DNA of 64,000 bases from JAJFHI01 sp050633705 (GCA_050633705.1 JBOEGZ010000004.1:186001-250000); one strand, 5' to 3'. Counted from the stretch's first letter, positions 27,356-36,668 are shown. Translations and numbers: made by a program. Notes: generated by a model from the letters alone, not told the origin.

Positions 27356-27393
27356 CCTCATTGGTGATTAATCTACAGGGATATAATAAAAAA

Positions 27394-28065
27394 ATGACAA
27401 CGACGTCTGCCGCAATTGATTATGCACTTCGGCGCACGCTTGTTGTCGTGATCCTAATAAACCTTGTCGGATTTGCCATAGAGTTTGGTTTTGGCTCGAT
27501 CATTGGTTCGGTATCCTTGTTTGCCGATAGCGTCGATTTTCTCGAAGATGCTGGTTTGAACTTGCTTGTGTTGTTCGCACTTGGTTGGTCAATCGCTGCG
27601 CGCCGCCGCCTTGGGATCATGTTGGCTGGCTTGATACTTCTGCCCGCTGCCGCTGCGCTTTGGGTCGCCATGCAACGCGTTTTTAGTGTGTTCGGGTTGG
27701 AGGGAATTTTTGCAATTCCAGGGCTTGCATCTGACGCCACACAGCCACCCGCAGCCGGGCTTTTAACTTTGGTCGGTGTTGTGGCGCTCATTTTGAACGC
27801 CGGTGCCGCCTTCGCCCTAGCGCGCGTTCGGCGCCGTGGTGGTGGCAGCCTCATGCGCGCCGCTTATTTGTCGGCGCGCAATGATGTGCTGTCGAATATT
27901 GCAATTATTGTTGCCGGATTGATGACCGCAGTTACCGTTTCTATTTGGCCAGACCTTGTCGTCGGCCTCTTCATTATTGCAATCAATGCGGGTGCATCGC
28001 GCGAGGTCTATTTGGCTGCTTGCAACGAAAAAGACCACGACGAAAAAACCGACGCGGCCTCTTGA
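27394..28065 (+). CDS. Small cation-efflux (CDF-like) membrane protein
   Basis: 223 residues from ATG 27394; an upstream extension is rejected because an intrinsic terminator lies in it. About six membrane helices are visible. DSVDFLEDAGLN near residue 48 resembles the metal-binding DxxxD of helix 2 in cation diffusion facilitators, and ARNDVLSNIAIIVAG near 160 resembles the helix 5 motif with Asn for the usual first His/Asp. The cytoplasmic C-terminal domain of larger CDF proteins is missing. Zn, Fe, Co or Mn export is possible; the specificity is unknown. Confidence 0.75.
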   Translation: MTTTSAAIDYALRRTLVVVILINLVGFAIEFGFGSIIGSVSLFADSVDFLEDAGLNLLVLFALGWSIAARRRLGIMLAGLILLPAAAALWVAMQRVFSVFGLEGIFAIPGLASDATQPPAAGLLTLVGVVALILNAGAAFALARVRRRGGGSLMRAAYLSARNDVLSNIAIIVAGLMTAVTVSIWPDLVVGLFIIAINAGASREVYLAACNEKDHDEKTDAAS

Positions 28066-28103
28066 TTTTGGCTATAACTTTGCAGCAAAGTTGTTTTGCT
28101 CAC

Positions 28104-29003
28104 TTATTGTGCACTATCTGTTTGGCTGTTGGCGGCACGGATTGCTTCGGATTTCGGTGCTGGCGTAGCACGAGAGACTTTCGCCGCACTGCGCTTGAGG
28201 CTTTCTAAGAAGCTGATGTTCACTTCGGCCTGACTTTCGGGCAAGGAAGCTCGGCTGACGCGACGGGCTTCAGAGATCTTGCCATCCATGCCCAGTAGCA
28301 GGGCTAAGTTTTGTTTGGTTTGCAGTTTTGCGTTTTTGCCAACGGCCGCTTTACGAAGCAACTCCTCAGCTTCCTTGTGCCGGCCTTCCAATGCAAATGA
28401 AAGCGCAAGGTTATTCATTACAGATGGATGATCTGGCGCAAGCTCTAGGGCTTTAGCAAATTGGGCTTGGGCCTCTTGTTGATTGCCCTTGGCGGCGTGT
28501 GTTGAGCCAAGTGCTGAATACAAGCGCCAGTCTTTTGTGTCATCTTCCATCGCCGACTTGAGAAGTTTCTCCGCTTTGCCAAGCTGGCCTAACTCAAGTG
28601 CGAGCAGGCCACGTTCTTTTGCAAGGGCTTTGTTGTTGGCGTTTTTGCGTGCTGCGCCATCCAGAACGGCCATAGCTTTTGCGGGCCGACCCTTTTTGCG
28701 TTCTGCTCGGGCTGTCGCAACCGCTTTTGCGATACTCTTTGTGTAGTCTTTCTCAGCCGCCTTATCAGCAACGGCCGCATTGGCTGTGGCGATATCTGGT
28801 AAGGCGGAAGCGCTAACCTGGGATGAGGATGATGGAATGGTCAAGCTGCTGGGCCCGCCTTGGGCGCAAGCACTTAACGTCAGTGCGGCTGCAAGAGGCA
28901 CTATAACACGGCGTGCGAAGACGGCTGGATTGCGCTCAAAAATGGTTGAATTGTGAGTATTTGATAATTCTACTGCACGCAAAAAATGCGAGTTGACTGA
29001 CAT
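28104..29003 (-). CDS. tadD: TPR lipoprotein of the Tad pilus system (TadD-like)
   Basis: 299 residues from ATG 29003; a longer frame exists but MSVNSHFLRAV is followed by a hydrophobic segment and a lipobox LSACAQG, so this start fits. The rest is helical with at least four tetratricopeptide repeats (for example DWRLYSALGSTHAAKGNQQEAQ and HPSVMNNLALSFALEGRHKEAE). TadD lipoproteins help the outer-membrane Tad complex. Its position next to cpaC-cpaD, though on the other strand, supports the call. A plain TPR lipoprotein is the fallback. Confidence 0.8.
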   Translation of the reverse strand: MSVNSHFLRAVELSNTHNSTIFERNPAVFARRVIVPLAAALTLSACAQGGPSSLTIPSSSSQVSASALPDIATANAAVADKAAEKDYTKSIAKAVATARAERKKGRPAKAMAVLDGAARKNANNKALAKERGLLALELGQLGKAEKLLKSAMEDDTKDWRLYSALGSTHAAKGNQQEAQAQFAKALELAPDHPSVMNNLALSFALEGRHKEAEELLRKAAVGKNAKLQTKQNLALLLGMDGKISEARRVSRASLPESQAEVNISFLESLKRSAAKVSRATPAPKSEAIRAANSQTDSAQ

Positions 29004-29612
29004 GACGACCCCGAACTGACTTCGCTTTCGTAACACTATTTTGGGGATCAACACGCCTTGTGTATCTGAGGTGTGTTTGAGCCAATTTTTCAGTGTTCGG
29101 AAGCGATACCCCAACGATTGCGCCACGCCATTACAAGTGCGCGTAAAATTTGTTCCGTCCACTTAAGCGCAAAACAAATGCTCGGGTCAGATGCAGGTCG
29201 TGAGATGTCCCCACTATCCCCAAGGGACGACGACAGATCGTTAACAGGACAATACAATGCGATGCATTTGGGTCACGATCGCGACATGAAAGGTGCCATT
29301 AAAGCAGGAGCCAGCGCCTGGAATAAGGGATTATCGGGTGTCCGATATTGGTTGAATTCGAATGGACTATTGAGGGGATTTAAAAATCCACCAAACTTGT
29401 TACTGGCTGAGTGATTCGTTTGGGAGAGTTGGTTGCGCGCCGCGACCAGATTCATTCCATGAATTTGGTCTGTTGGTGACAAGGTCAAACGAACATAGTG
29501 CGTTATTAGCTTTGCTAGCCTAAGCAAAAAACAATACGACCAGGGAAAAGCGCCTTTACGAAGATGTCGTTCGCGATTTGCGAGTTACTCATTTCGGATA
29601 AGGGACTTACGA
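29004..29612. other. 609-base intergenic region after the tadD start
   Basis: It separates divergent tadD and a small conserved gene. Open frames in it (for example 29073-29414) lack protein-like composition or a good start. A nested inverted repeat occupies 29415-29493. Promoters of both neighbours are expected but not placed. Confidence 0.5.
29415..29493. repeat. Nested inverted repeats
   Basis: The outer arms TTCGTTTG (29415-29422) and CAAACGAA (29486-29493) are perfect. Inside them GACCAGATTCAT (29444-29455) and ATGAATTTGGTC (29459-29470) pair with one mismatch around a TCC loop. The ~80-base unit could fold as an RNA or serve as an extended operator. Confidence 0.4.
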
Positions 29613-29819
29613 ATGATCGAAATCGTTTTTCTTGCTTGTGCCGTTCATATGCCAACCGATTGTAAGAATGTTCGGCTTGTTTTCATGGGCGATCACTTTA
29701 CCACGCGCCAATGCATGCTGTATGGCCAGCATGAAATTGCCAAATGGAGCCTTGGCCATCCCAAATGGCGTGTCACGCGTTGGCGGTGCAGTATTGCTGG
29801 CCAAATAGCGGAACTTTAG
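29613..29819 (+). CDS. Small conserved alphaproteobacterial protein, unknown
   Basis: 68 residues with four cysteines (9, 17, 34, 59). The pattern is EIVFLACA near the start, a CMLYGQHEIAKW middle and HPKWRVTRWRC near the end. I recall similar small hypothetical proteins from Alphaproteobacteria with the same Cys spacing and the AKW...HPxW...W.C ending, which is why I call it despite its size. A GGGA-type site lies ~9 bases before ATG. No signal peptide is clear. Function unknown; about 100 bases separate it from metY. Confidence 0.68.
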   Translation: MIEIVFLACAVHMPTDCKNVRLVFMGDHFTTRQCMLYGQHEIAKWSLGHPKWRVTRWRCSIAGQIAEL

Positions 29820-29921
29820 TCGAGAATTGAGATTTACAATCAAGATAAGTGCTTTTCGATGCCGAGCGCTTGAATTAGGCTGCCCCCCAACAAAAACGAA
29901 ATTAAGCGTTGGGAGACGTCA

Positions 29922-31214
29922 ATGTCTGAAGCAGGAAGTTCAAACGATCCGAAATTCGATACACTTGCAGTCCATGCAGGCGCCGCGCCTGATCCGACAA
30001 CTGGTGCGCGGGTTACGCCAATTTATCAGACCGCATCTTACGTTTTTAACGATGTTGATCATGCTGCTTCGCTTTTTGGTCTTGAAGCATTTGGAAATAT
30101 TTACACCCGAATAACAAACCCTACCGAAGCTGTTCTTGAATCACGCCTCGCAGCTTTGGAAGGCGGGACAGCAGCACTTGCTGTCGCTTCCGGGCATGCG
30201 GCCCAGTTTCTCGTTTTTCATACGTTACTTGAACCTGGCGATGAATTCATTGCCGGCAGTCAGCTTTATGGCGGTTCGATAAACCAGTTCAATCATTCGT
30301 TCAAAAAATTCGATTGGCAGGTGAAGTGGGCGGATGCCGCAGATCCGGCAACGATTGCAGCAGCCCTAACGCCTAAAACGCGCGCGATCTTTATTGAAAG
30401 CATCGCAAACCCTGGTGGGCTCGTCATTGATATCGCCGCCATCTCGAAAATTGCCAAAGAGGCGGGTGTTCCTCTGATCGTCGACAATACCATGGCGACG
30501 CCCTATCTGTGCCGCCCGAAAGAACACGGCGCGGATATCGTGGTGCACTCTTTGACAAAGTTTCTTGGTGGTCATGGCAACTCGCTCGGTGGCGCTTTGG
30601 TCGATTGTGGCACGTTCGATTGGTTGGGTGCCAAACATCGTTACAAAACGTTGGTCGAGCCAAATGCTTCATATAACGGGATTGTGCTTGGAGAAACTTT
30701 TGGTGATTTTGCGTTTGCAATTGCCGCGCGTGTCATGGGTTTGCGCGACATTGGGCCGGCGATCTCACCGTTCAATTCGTTCATGTTGCTCACAGGGATT
30801 GAGACACTGGCACTGCGGATGCGACGCCATTGTGACAACGCATTAGCGGTTGCTGAATGGCTCGAAAAGCATCCCTCTGTTGCGTGGGTTAATTATTCCG
30901 GTTTGCCCAGCAGCTCCAACCATGAACTTGCGAAAAAGGTTTGCCCGAAAGGTGCTGGAGCAGTTTTCACTTTCGGATTGCATGGTGGATATGATGCAGG
31001 CATTGCATTGGTTTCGAAAGTTCAGTTGTTGAGCCACTTGGCAAATATCGGTGATACACGCAGTCTTATCATCCATCCTGCATCAACAACACACAGACAA
31101 CTAACAGATGAACAGCGTGACGCAGCAGGAGCGGGTGCAGATGTTGTCCGCGTTTCAATCGGCATTGAAGACAAAGACGATATCATTGCCGACCTAGAGC
31201 AAGCGTTGGCTTAA
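29922..31214 (+). CDS. metY: O-acetylhomoserine sulfhydrylase (MetY-type)
   Basis: 430 residues of the Cys/Met-metabolism PLP family. Signatures are the N-terminal TLAVHAGAAPDPTTGARVTPIYQT, YTRITNPT, and the PLP lysine K212 in VHSLTKFLGGHGNSLGG. The length and the long insertion fit O-acetylhomoserine aminocarboxypropyltransferase rather than cystathionine gamma-synthase (~390 residues). It makes homocysteine (or methionine) from O-acetylhomoserine and sulfide. Homoserine dehydrogenase is ~4 kb downstream. I looked for a SAM-type riboswitch upstream and could not make a case. Confidence 0.92.
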   Translation: MSEAGSSNDPKFDTLAVHAGAAPDPTTGARVTPIYQTASYVFNDVDHAASLFGLEAFGNIYTRITNPTEAVLESRLAALEGGTAALAVASGHAAQFLVFHTLLEPGDEFIAGSQLYGGSINQFNHSFKKFDWQVKWADAADPATIAAALTPKTRAIFIESIANPGGLVIDIAAISKIAKEAGVPLIVDNTMATPYLCRPKEHGADIVVHSLTKFLGGHGNSLGGALVDCGTFDWLGAKHRYKTLVEPNASYNGIVLGETFGDFAFAIAARVMGLRDIGPAISPFNSFMLLTGIETLALRMRRHCDNALAVAEWLEKHPSVAWVNYSGLPSSSNHELAKKVCPKGAGAVFTFGLHGGYDAGIALVSKVQLLSHLANIGDTRSLIIHPASTTHRQLTDEQRDAAGAGADVVRVSIGIEDKDDIIADLEQALA

Positions 31215-31265
31215 GCCGTAGCATTGGCGTCAGCCGCCGTATTATCGTGCTTGCGTACTAGCACT

Positions 31266-33152
31266 CTAGCACTTTACTTTGACGAATGACCCTGGTGCAT
31301 CTTCAATAGTGCCCAGGGTCGTTCCGGGTTGGCGTGGTGGGATCCAGTCGCCCGAGCGTTCGGACATCCATTCGGTCCACAAGCCCCACCACGATCCGTC
31401 TGTTTCTTTTGCCTGCTTGATCCAATCGTCGAGATTGTCGGCGATATCAAGGTCGCCAGTCCAGTGCTGATACTTCAATTTTGCCGGTGGATTGATGACG
31501 CCAGCAATGTGTCCTGATCCAGCAAGGACAAACTTGACGGGACCACCAAACATTTTAGCTCCTGCATAAACCGACCGTGCTGGTGCAATGTGATCCTCTC
31601 GGGTTGCGACATTGAAGACGGGCAGCTTGATGTCCTCAAGTGACAATGGTGTCCCGCCCAATGACAGCTCGCCACGCGACAACTTGTTTTGATTATAAAA
31701 TTCTCGCAGATAGAACTGGTGGTTTTCTCTCGGCATGCGAGTGGAATCTTGGTTCCAGAACAGGAGGTCGAATGGAAACGGTTTGCGTCCCAACATGTAG
31801 TTGTTGACGATGTAGGGCCAAATCAAATCGCGGGGGCGCATCATGTTGAACACACTTGCCATCCGCGAACCATCCAAATAGCCGCGTTCTTTCATGAGGT
31901 CATTGACGCCTTCGAGCTGTTCATCAGTGACAAACAACAGCAACTCGCCAGCATGTTCAAAGTCAACTTGTGTTGTAAAGAGCGTGGCGGACACGAATGG
32001 GTTCTCGCCACGTGCCGCCGTATAGGCCAACGTTGATGAGACCAGTGTGCCGCCAACACAATAGCCAAGTATGCCGCATTTCTCGACGCCGGTTTCGCGG
32101 CTTACGGCATCGGCCGCGGTGAGCACGCCTTCGATCATATAATCTTCGAACGACTTTTCGCTCAGGCTCTCATCAGGGTTGACCCACGAGATCATAAACA
32201 CCGTGAAACCCTGCGACACGGCATAAGCCACGAAACTCTTTGGTGGGGTGAGGTCGAGAATATAAAATTTATTTATCCATGGTGGCACAAAGAGAATTGG
32301 AACTTCGCGCACTTGTTCCGTTGTTGGTGAGTACTGAATAAGCTGGAACAGGTCGTTTTGAAAAACGACCTTGCCTGGGGTCGTTGCGAGATTACGACCG
32401 ACTTCAAATGCATCTGTATCGGTTTGGCTGATCTTGAGAAGGTCGTCTGACTTACCCATGTCGGAGACAAAAAACTTCATGCCCTCGACGAGGTTTTCTC
32501 CGTTCGAGGCCAGTGTTTCGCGCACCACTTCTGGGTTGGTTGCCGGGAAGTTTGTGGGCGAAAAAGCGCTTGTCACGAGACGCATATAGAATTCTGCTTT
32601 GGCGCGCTGGGGTTCATCGAGCCCCTCCGTTTCCTCCAACATACGGTCAGCCCAATTGCTAGAGAGGAGATAAACTTGCTTCCAATAATCAAAGTAGGGG
32701 TTGCGCGTCCATTCTTCGTCTTTGAAGCGGTTGTCGCTCAGTGGCGGTTTGGCAACCGGTTCGACGTCTTCGCCGGCGACGCGGCGTAGTGTGTTGCTCC
32801 AAACTTCGGCATAATTGTGGAACAACTGAAGCTGCGACTCTGCAAACTTTGTTGGATTCTTCATCCATAGTTGGGCGAGATCCTGCATCGTCTTTGTGGC
32901 TTCAGAGATCTCGCTGGCGGTTGAAAACGGGCTAACGGAACTATCGGGACGTTGGAGAAACTGCGCCATTGCGGTGCTGGAATACTCAGCGAATTTCAGC
33001 ATGTTTTGTGCGAATGTTTCTGGATTTTTCAGCGCATTTTCCCATGCAACCAAAATGTCTAACGACTCCTCTTTCGCTTCCGGTTCGCCAGATTTGTCTT
33101 TGCCAGCAGACTTAAATGTTTTGCCGGCCGATTTGTCCGTTCGCTTCTGCAT
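31266..33152 (-). CDS. phaC: Class I polyhydroxyalkanoate synthase
   Basis: 628 residues with the alpha/beta-hydrolase lipase-like box GYCVGG, placing the nucleophile Cys at about 364. The conserved VPPWINKFYILDL and W/N motif (ISWVNPD) and the late GSGHIAGVINPP carrying the catalytic His are also present. It polymerises 3-hydroxyacyl-CoA into storage polyester. The first ~30 residues are Lys/Ser-rich and variable. No phaA, phaB, phasin or phaZ is adjacent, so precursors come from elsewhere; the beta-oxidation operon 5 kb away is one candidate. Convergent with metY. Confidence 0.95.
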   Translation of the reverse strand: MQKRTDKSAGKTFKSAGKDKSGEPEAKEESLDILVAWENALKNPETFAQNMLKFAEYSSTAMAQFLQRPDSSVSPFSTASEISEATKTMQDLAQLWMKNPTKFAESQLQLFHNYAEVWSNTLRRVAGEDVEPVAKPPLSDNRFKDEEWTRNPYFDYWKQVYLLSSNWADRMLEETEGLDEPQRAKAEFYMRLVTSAFSPTNFPATNPEVVRETLASNGENLVEGMKFFVSDMGKSDDLLKISQTDTDAFEVGRNLATTPGKVVFQNDLFQLIQYSPTTEQVREVPILFVPPWINKFYILDLTPPKSFVAYAVSQGFTVFMISWVNPDESLSEKSFEDYMIEGVLTAADAVSRETGVEKCGILGYCVGGTLVSSTLAYTAARGENPFVSATLFTTQVDFEHAGELLLFVTDEQLEGVNDLMKERGYLDGSRMASVFNMMRPRDLIWPYIVNNYMLGRKPFPFDLLFWNQDSTRMPRENHQFYLREFYNQNKLSRGELSLGGTPLSLEDIKLPVFNVATREDHIAPARSVYAGAKMFGGPVKFVLAGSGHIAGVINPPAKLKYQHWTGDLDIADNLDDWIKQAKETDGSWWGLWTEWMSERSGDWIPPRQPGTTLGTIEDAPGSFVKVKC

Positions 33153-33325
33153 TTTTTGTCTTCATCTGCTTGCATTAATTTTTTATAGATCGCAACTTCG
33201 TGGAGAAGTGGCCATAAACCGCGTCCCACGTTTTCTCACAGCTTAATCAACCCTAACACCTACGCAGCTTTGTTGGAATCAGCCATTGTAGTTAGCGATT
33301 TATTGGAATCGTTCGAGCCATTGGC

Positions 33326-33589
33326 ATGAAATCATCTAAAACTCATAAGTCTTACTACTGGTCCCAGGTTGTGAATTCGCCCGTCAGATCCATAATTTTT
33401 GGCATTGGACTATCGTTTGGTCTGTCGGCATGTGGTTCGGTTTCTGTGCCGTTGCCTGATCTTGCCAAGAAACCAACAGTTGTCATGACGCCCCAACAAC
33501 AAGCTGAAGCGATTGCCGATATGAACCAGCATAAAGCGACGCATGAGCAAAAGATTGTTGAGGACATCGAAAGCCAGCGCGAAATCTGA
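33326..33589 (+). CDS. Small lipoprotein, unknown
   Basis: 87 residues. A basic N-terminus and hydrophobic segment end at a lipobox LSACGS (Cys about residue 36), followed by a short Pro-rich linker and a charged helix (QQQAEAIADMNQHKATHEQK). It would be a small envelope lipoprotein. No family is recognised. Divergent from phaC with ~170 bases between. Confidence 0.68.
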   Translation: MKSSKTHKSYYWSQVVNSPVRSIIFGIGLSFGLSACGSVSVPLPDLAKKPTVVMTPQQQAEAIADMNQHKATHEQKIVEDIESQREI

Positions 33590-34062
33590 CCTGAAATGGC
33601 GTCGAACCCGATGTCAGCACATAGATGCATGGGCAAGATTGGGTTTATAAAAAATACTGTGGAAACAAATACATACCCCCTGCCAGTCCTCGAAGTCATG
33701 CGCGGCTATAGGTGCAGCGACAATGCAATTTGTCACAAAATTTGGGGCTGGACGGGTGTCGCAGTGGCGCCATAACGTTCTCATGGTTAAAGTTCAAACC
33801 AAAATTGGCCACCATGTCAGGCGCTTTTGGCTTTCGCTGACCTGACTGTGTGATATGGACGATCACTAAGTTCAAGAATTTGCGGTAAGAGTTCGTAGTT
33901 TTGTCATGTGCCAATGAGCGGTATACGTTCGATTTTGCCGGCGCCGTCGTGCCCAACGTTTGGATGGGTTCGCGAGCACCATCATTGGACAATTCGCGCG
34001 AAGGCCCAAGACGGAAACTGTGATCAAAGGCTGCGGCCGTAAGAATTGAGAAAGACAGACGT
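33590..34062. other. 473-base noncoding region
   Basis: It lies between the small lipoprotein gene and the aminotransferase. One 6-bp dyad GTCAGG/CCTGAC (33816-33846) was noted. A 98-codon frame on the minus strand has no protein-like features. Nothing else is supported. Confidence 0.5.
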
Positions 34063-35289
34063 GTGACTGAAGACTTTCACCGCATTAAGCGTTTGCCCCC
34101 TTATGTCTTTGCCGAGGTCAATCGGCTGAAAGCAGACGCGCGTGCGAAGGGTGCTGATATCATCGATTTAGGGATGGGCAACCCAGACCTGCCGACGCCT
34201 CAACATATTATCGACAAACTGGTTGAGACGGTTTCCAAACCTCGCACCAACAGGTATTCGGCGTCCAAAGGTATTCCGGGGTTGCGGCGTGCCCAAGCGG
34301 CCTATTATGCGCGCCGTTTTGGCGTGAAACTTGATCCGGATACACAAGTTGTTGCAACACTTGGGTCCAAAGAGGGTTTCGCCAACATGGCACAGGCGAT
34401 TACCGCGCCCGGTGATGTCATTCTTGTGCCAAACCCGACGTATCCGATCCACGAATTCGGTTTTATCATTTCCGGTGCCGCCATCCGACACGTGCCAGCT
34501 GGCACGGGCGATGAGTTTTTTGCCAGTGTTGAGCGCGCGTGTCGCCACTCAGTTCCAAAACCAACAGCATTGGTGTTGTCGTTCCCGTCAAACCCGACGG
34601 CGATGACAGCTGATTTGGAATTTTATCACCGTGCGATTGATCTCGCCAAACGTCTGGATTTGATCATCCTGTCCGACGTGGCTTACTCGGAAATTTATTT
34701 TGATGGAAACCCACCACCATCCATTCTTCAGGTGCCTGGCGCCATGGATGTTGCGGTTGAATTCACGTCTCTTTCGAAGACATACAATATGCCCGGTTGG
34801 AGAATGGGTTTTGCAGTTGGCAATGAGCGCTTGATCGATGCCTTGGCGCGGGTCAAATCGTATCTCGATTATGGGGCCTTTACGCCAGTTCAGGTGGCGG
34901 CTGCGGCGGCTCTTAATGGTCCTCAGGACTGTGTCGTGGATATTCGCAACACCTACCACCGTCGCCGAGATATTTTGGTCGATAGTTTTGCCCGCGCGGG
35001 ATGGGATGTTCCAGCACCTCCAGCAACAATGTTTTGTTGGGCGCCAATTCCTGAACCATTCCGTGAGATGGGGTCGGTTCAGTTTTCCAAACTTCTCATT
35101 GAAAAAGCCGATGTGGCTGTTTCACCAGGCCTCGGTTTTGGTGAGTATGGCGAAGGCTTTGTCCGCATCGCGTTGGTCGAAAATGAACATCGCATTCGCC
35201 AAGCTGCGCGCAACATTAAGAAGTTTCTATCCGAACCCCCAGAAACGATCGACAATGTTGTTTCCATCAATCAAAAAGCCAGCATTTGA
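34063..35289 (+). CDS. Class I aminotransferase (AlaC / LL-DAP-aminotransferase-like)
   Basis: 408 residues, fold-type I PLP aminotransferase. It has LGMGNPDLPTP near the N-terminus, the PLP lysine K238 in TSLSKTYNMPGWRMGF, and the final FVRIALVEN with the substrate-carboxylate Arg. This type is annotated as alanine transaminase AlaC or LL-diaminopimelate aminotransferase-like and usually sits upstream of hom in Alphaproteobacteria, as here (16 bases between). It may feed glutamate-dependent amino transfer in the aspartate family; the exact substrate is uncertain. GTG start. Confidence 0.88.
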   Translation: MTEDFHRIKRLPPYVFAEVNRLKADARAKGADIIDLGMGNPDLPTPQHIIDKLVETVSKPRTNRYSASKGIPGLRRAQAAYYARRFGVKLDPDTQVVATLGSKEGFANMAQAITAPGDVILVPNPTYPIHEFGFIISGAAIRHVPAGTGDEFFASVERACRHSVPKPTALVLSFPSNPTAMTADLEFYHRAIDLAKRLDLIILSDVAYSEIYFDGNPPPSILQVPGAMDVAVEFTSLSKTYNMPGWRMGFAVGNERLIDALARVKSYLDYGAFTPVQVAAAAALNGPQDCVVDIRNTYHRRRDILVDSFARAGWDVPAPPATMFCWAPIPEPFREMGSVQFSKLLIEKADVAVSPGLGFGEYGEGFVRIALVENEHRIRQAARNIKKFLSEPPETIDNVVSINQKASI

Positions 35290-35304
35290 GGCGGCCAATA
35301 CATT

Positions 35305-36630
35305 ATGACTGCACCACTTACACTTGGGCTCGCAGGCCTCGGAACCGTCGGCGTCGGGCTTTTAGAACTGCTCGAAGCGCAACGCTCGCGATTACGTCAA
35401 ACACTTGGCCGTGACATCAATGTCGTTGCGGTATCGGCGCGCGACAAAGCCAAGGACCGCGGCGTGTCTTTGGATGGCATGCAATGGTTTGACAATGCTG
35501 TTGATCTTGCAAATTGTGCTGACATTGATGTGTTCGTCGAACTCATTGGTGGAGATGAGGGCATTGCACGACAATCCGTTGAAGCGGCGTTGTTAGCTGG
35601 CAAACATGTCGTGACTGCGAACAAGGCGTTGTTGGCAAAGCATGGAACGGCGCTGGCCCAGTTAGCGGAGAAAAATGGTGTTTCGCTGAATTATGAAGCG
35701 GCGGTTGCAGGTGGCATACCTGTTATCAAGGCGATGCGCGAAGGCCTGGCGGGAAACTCAATTTCACGCGTCTATGGAATCCTCAATGGCACGTGCAATT
35801 ACATCATGACGAAGATGCAGGAAGAGGGTGCGCCTTTTGCTGAAATTTTGAGCGACGCCCAGGCAAAAGGGTATGCTGAAGCCGACCCAACCTTTGACAT
35901 TGGTGGTTTTGATACGGCCCATAAGCTGGCCCTTTTAACAAGCTTGGCGTTTGGCACCGAGGTTGCTTTTGATCAGGTCCATGTGGAAGGCATCGAAGCC
36001 ATCACAGAGGCTGACATTGAAGCAGCAAGCGCGTTAGGATACCGCATTAAACTGCTCGGCGTAGCGCAAATGACGTCAGGTGGCGTGGAAGCGCGGGTGC
36101 ATCCGGCGATGGTTCCCAAAAATTCAGCTGTTGGAGAAGTGTCGGGCGTTACCAACTGTGTGGCAATTGACGCCCAACCTGTTGGCAACCTGTTGCTCGT
36201 CGGACCAGGGGCCGGCGGTGGACCAACAGCATCCGCTGTTGCAAGTGATGTTGCCGACATTGCCAGAGGCTTAAGTGTTTTGCCGTTTGGTGTGCCGGCC
36301 GAGGCGTTACAACCCCATCAACCCGCTGGGCTCAATGCGCACCATGGGGCTTATTATGTGCGCTTGTCAGTCTACGATCAGCCAGGCGCAATGGCAGCAA
36401 TTGCTAAGCGAATGGGTGATGAGGGCGTTTCGCTTGAAAGCATTGTGCAGCGCCGAGAAAAGAATGACCTGCCTGGAATAGCAGCCATTAAAGCGACAGA
36501 TAAACCAACTCAAGTAACTCTTATTACGCATGAGACGACGGAGCATGCTATGCGTGCGGCGCTTGATGGAATCGAGGCTGACGGTAAGGTTTCCGAGCGT
36601 CCACAGATGATTCGCATTGAACCCTTATAA
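35305..36630 (+). CDS. hom: Homoserine dehydrogenase
   Basis: 441 residues. The NAD(P)-binding motif GLAGLGTVGVGLLELL lies near the N-terminus. The catalytic domain contains NYEAAVAGGIPVIKA and the GILNGTCNYI motif. A C-terminal ACT domain (from ~350: YYVRLSVYDQPGAMAAIAKR) probably gives threonine feedback control. It reduces aspartate semialdehyde to homoserine for threonine and methionine. Middle gene of an aminotransferase-hom-glpX operon. Confidence 0.96.
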   Translation: MTAPLTLGLAGLGTVGVGLLELLEAQRSRLRQTLGRDINVVAVSARDKAKDRGVSLDGMQWFDNAVDLANCADIDVFVELIGGDEGIARQSVEAALLAGKHVVTANKALLAKHGTALAQLAEKNGVSLNYEAAVAGGIPVIKAMREGLAGNSISRVYGILNGTCNYIMTKMQEEGAPFAEILSDAQAKGYAEADPTFDIGGFDTAHKLALLTSLAFGTEVAFDQVHVEGIEAITEADIEAASALGYRIKLLGVAQMTSGGVEARVHPAMVPKNSAVGEVSGVTNCVAIDAQPVGNLLLVGPGAGGGPTASAVASDVADIARGLSVLPFGVPAEALQPHQPAGLNAHHGAYYVRLSVYDQPGAMAAIAKRMGDEGVSLESIVQRREKNDLPGIAAIKATDKPTQVTLITHETTEHAMRAALDGIEADGKVSERPQMIRIEPL

Positions 36631-36668
36631 ATTTTTAATGCCGTGCGTACGACCGAAAGAGGAATAGC

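Larger units (their letters stand above)
27077..27393. other. 317-base region between cpaD and the CDF-like gene
   Basis: The same frame stays open through it, but it contains an intrinsic terminator and then a nested hairpin leader, so I read it as untranslated. No other gene is seen. Confidence 0.6.

Noticed and set aside
27076..27393. N-terminal extension of the CDF-like gene
   Set aside because: The open frame contains a perfect intrinsic terminator and a structured leader, and the translated part has no protein character.
29073..29414. 113-codon frame in the tadD upstream region
   Set aside because: Composition is not protein-like, there is no ribosome binding site, and it overlaps the tadD leader.
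29822..29921. SAM-type riboswitch upstream of metY
   Set aside because: The position is classic, but I could not find the conserved pseudoknot segments of SAM-II or SAM/SAH; a covariance search would decide.
33696..33992. 98-codon minus-strand frame before the aminotransferase
   Set aside because: No hydrophobic or conserved pattern and no ribosome binding site; treated as noncoding.
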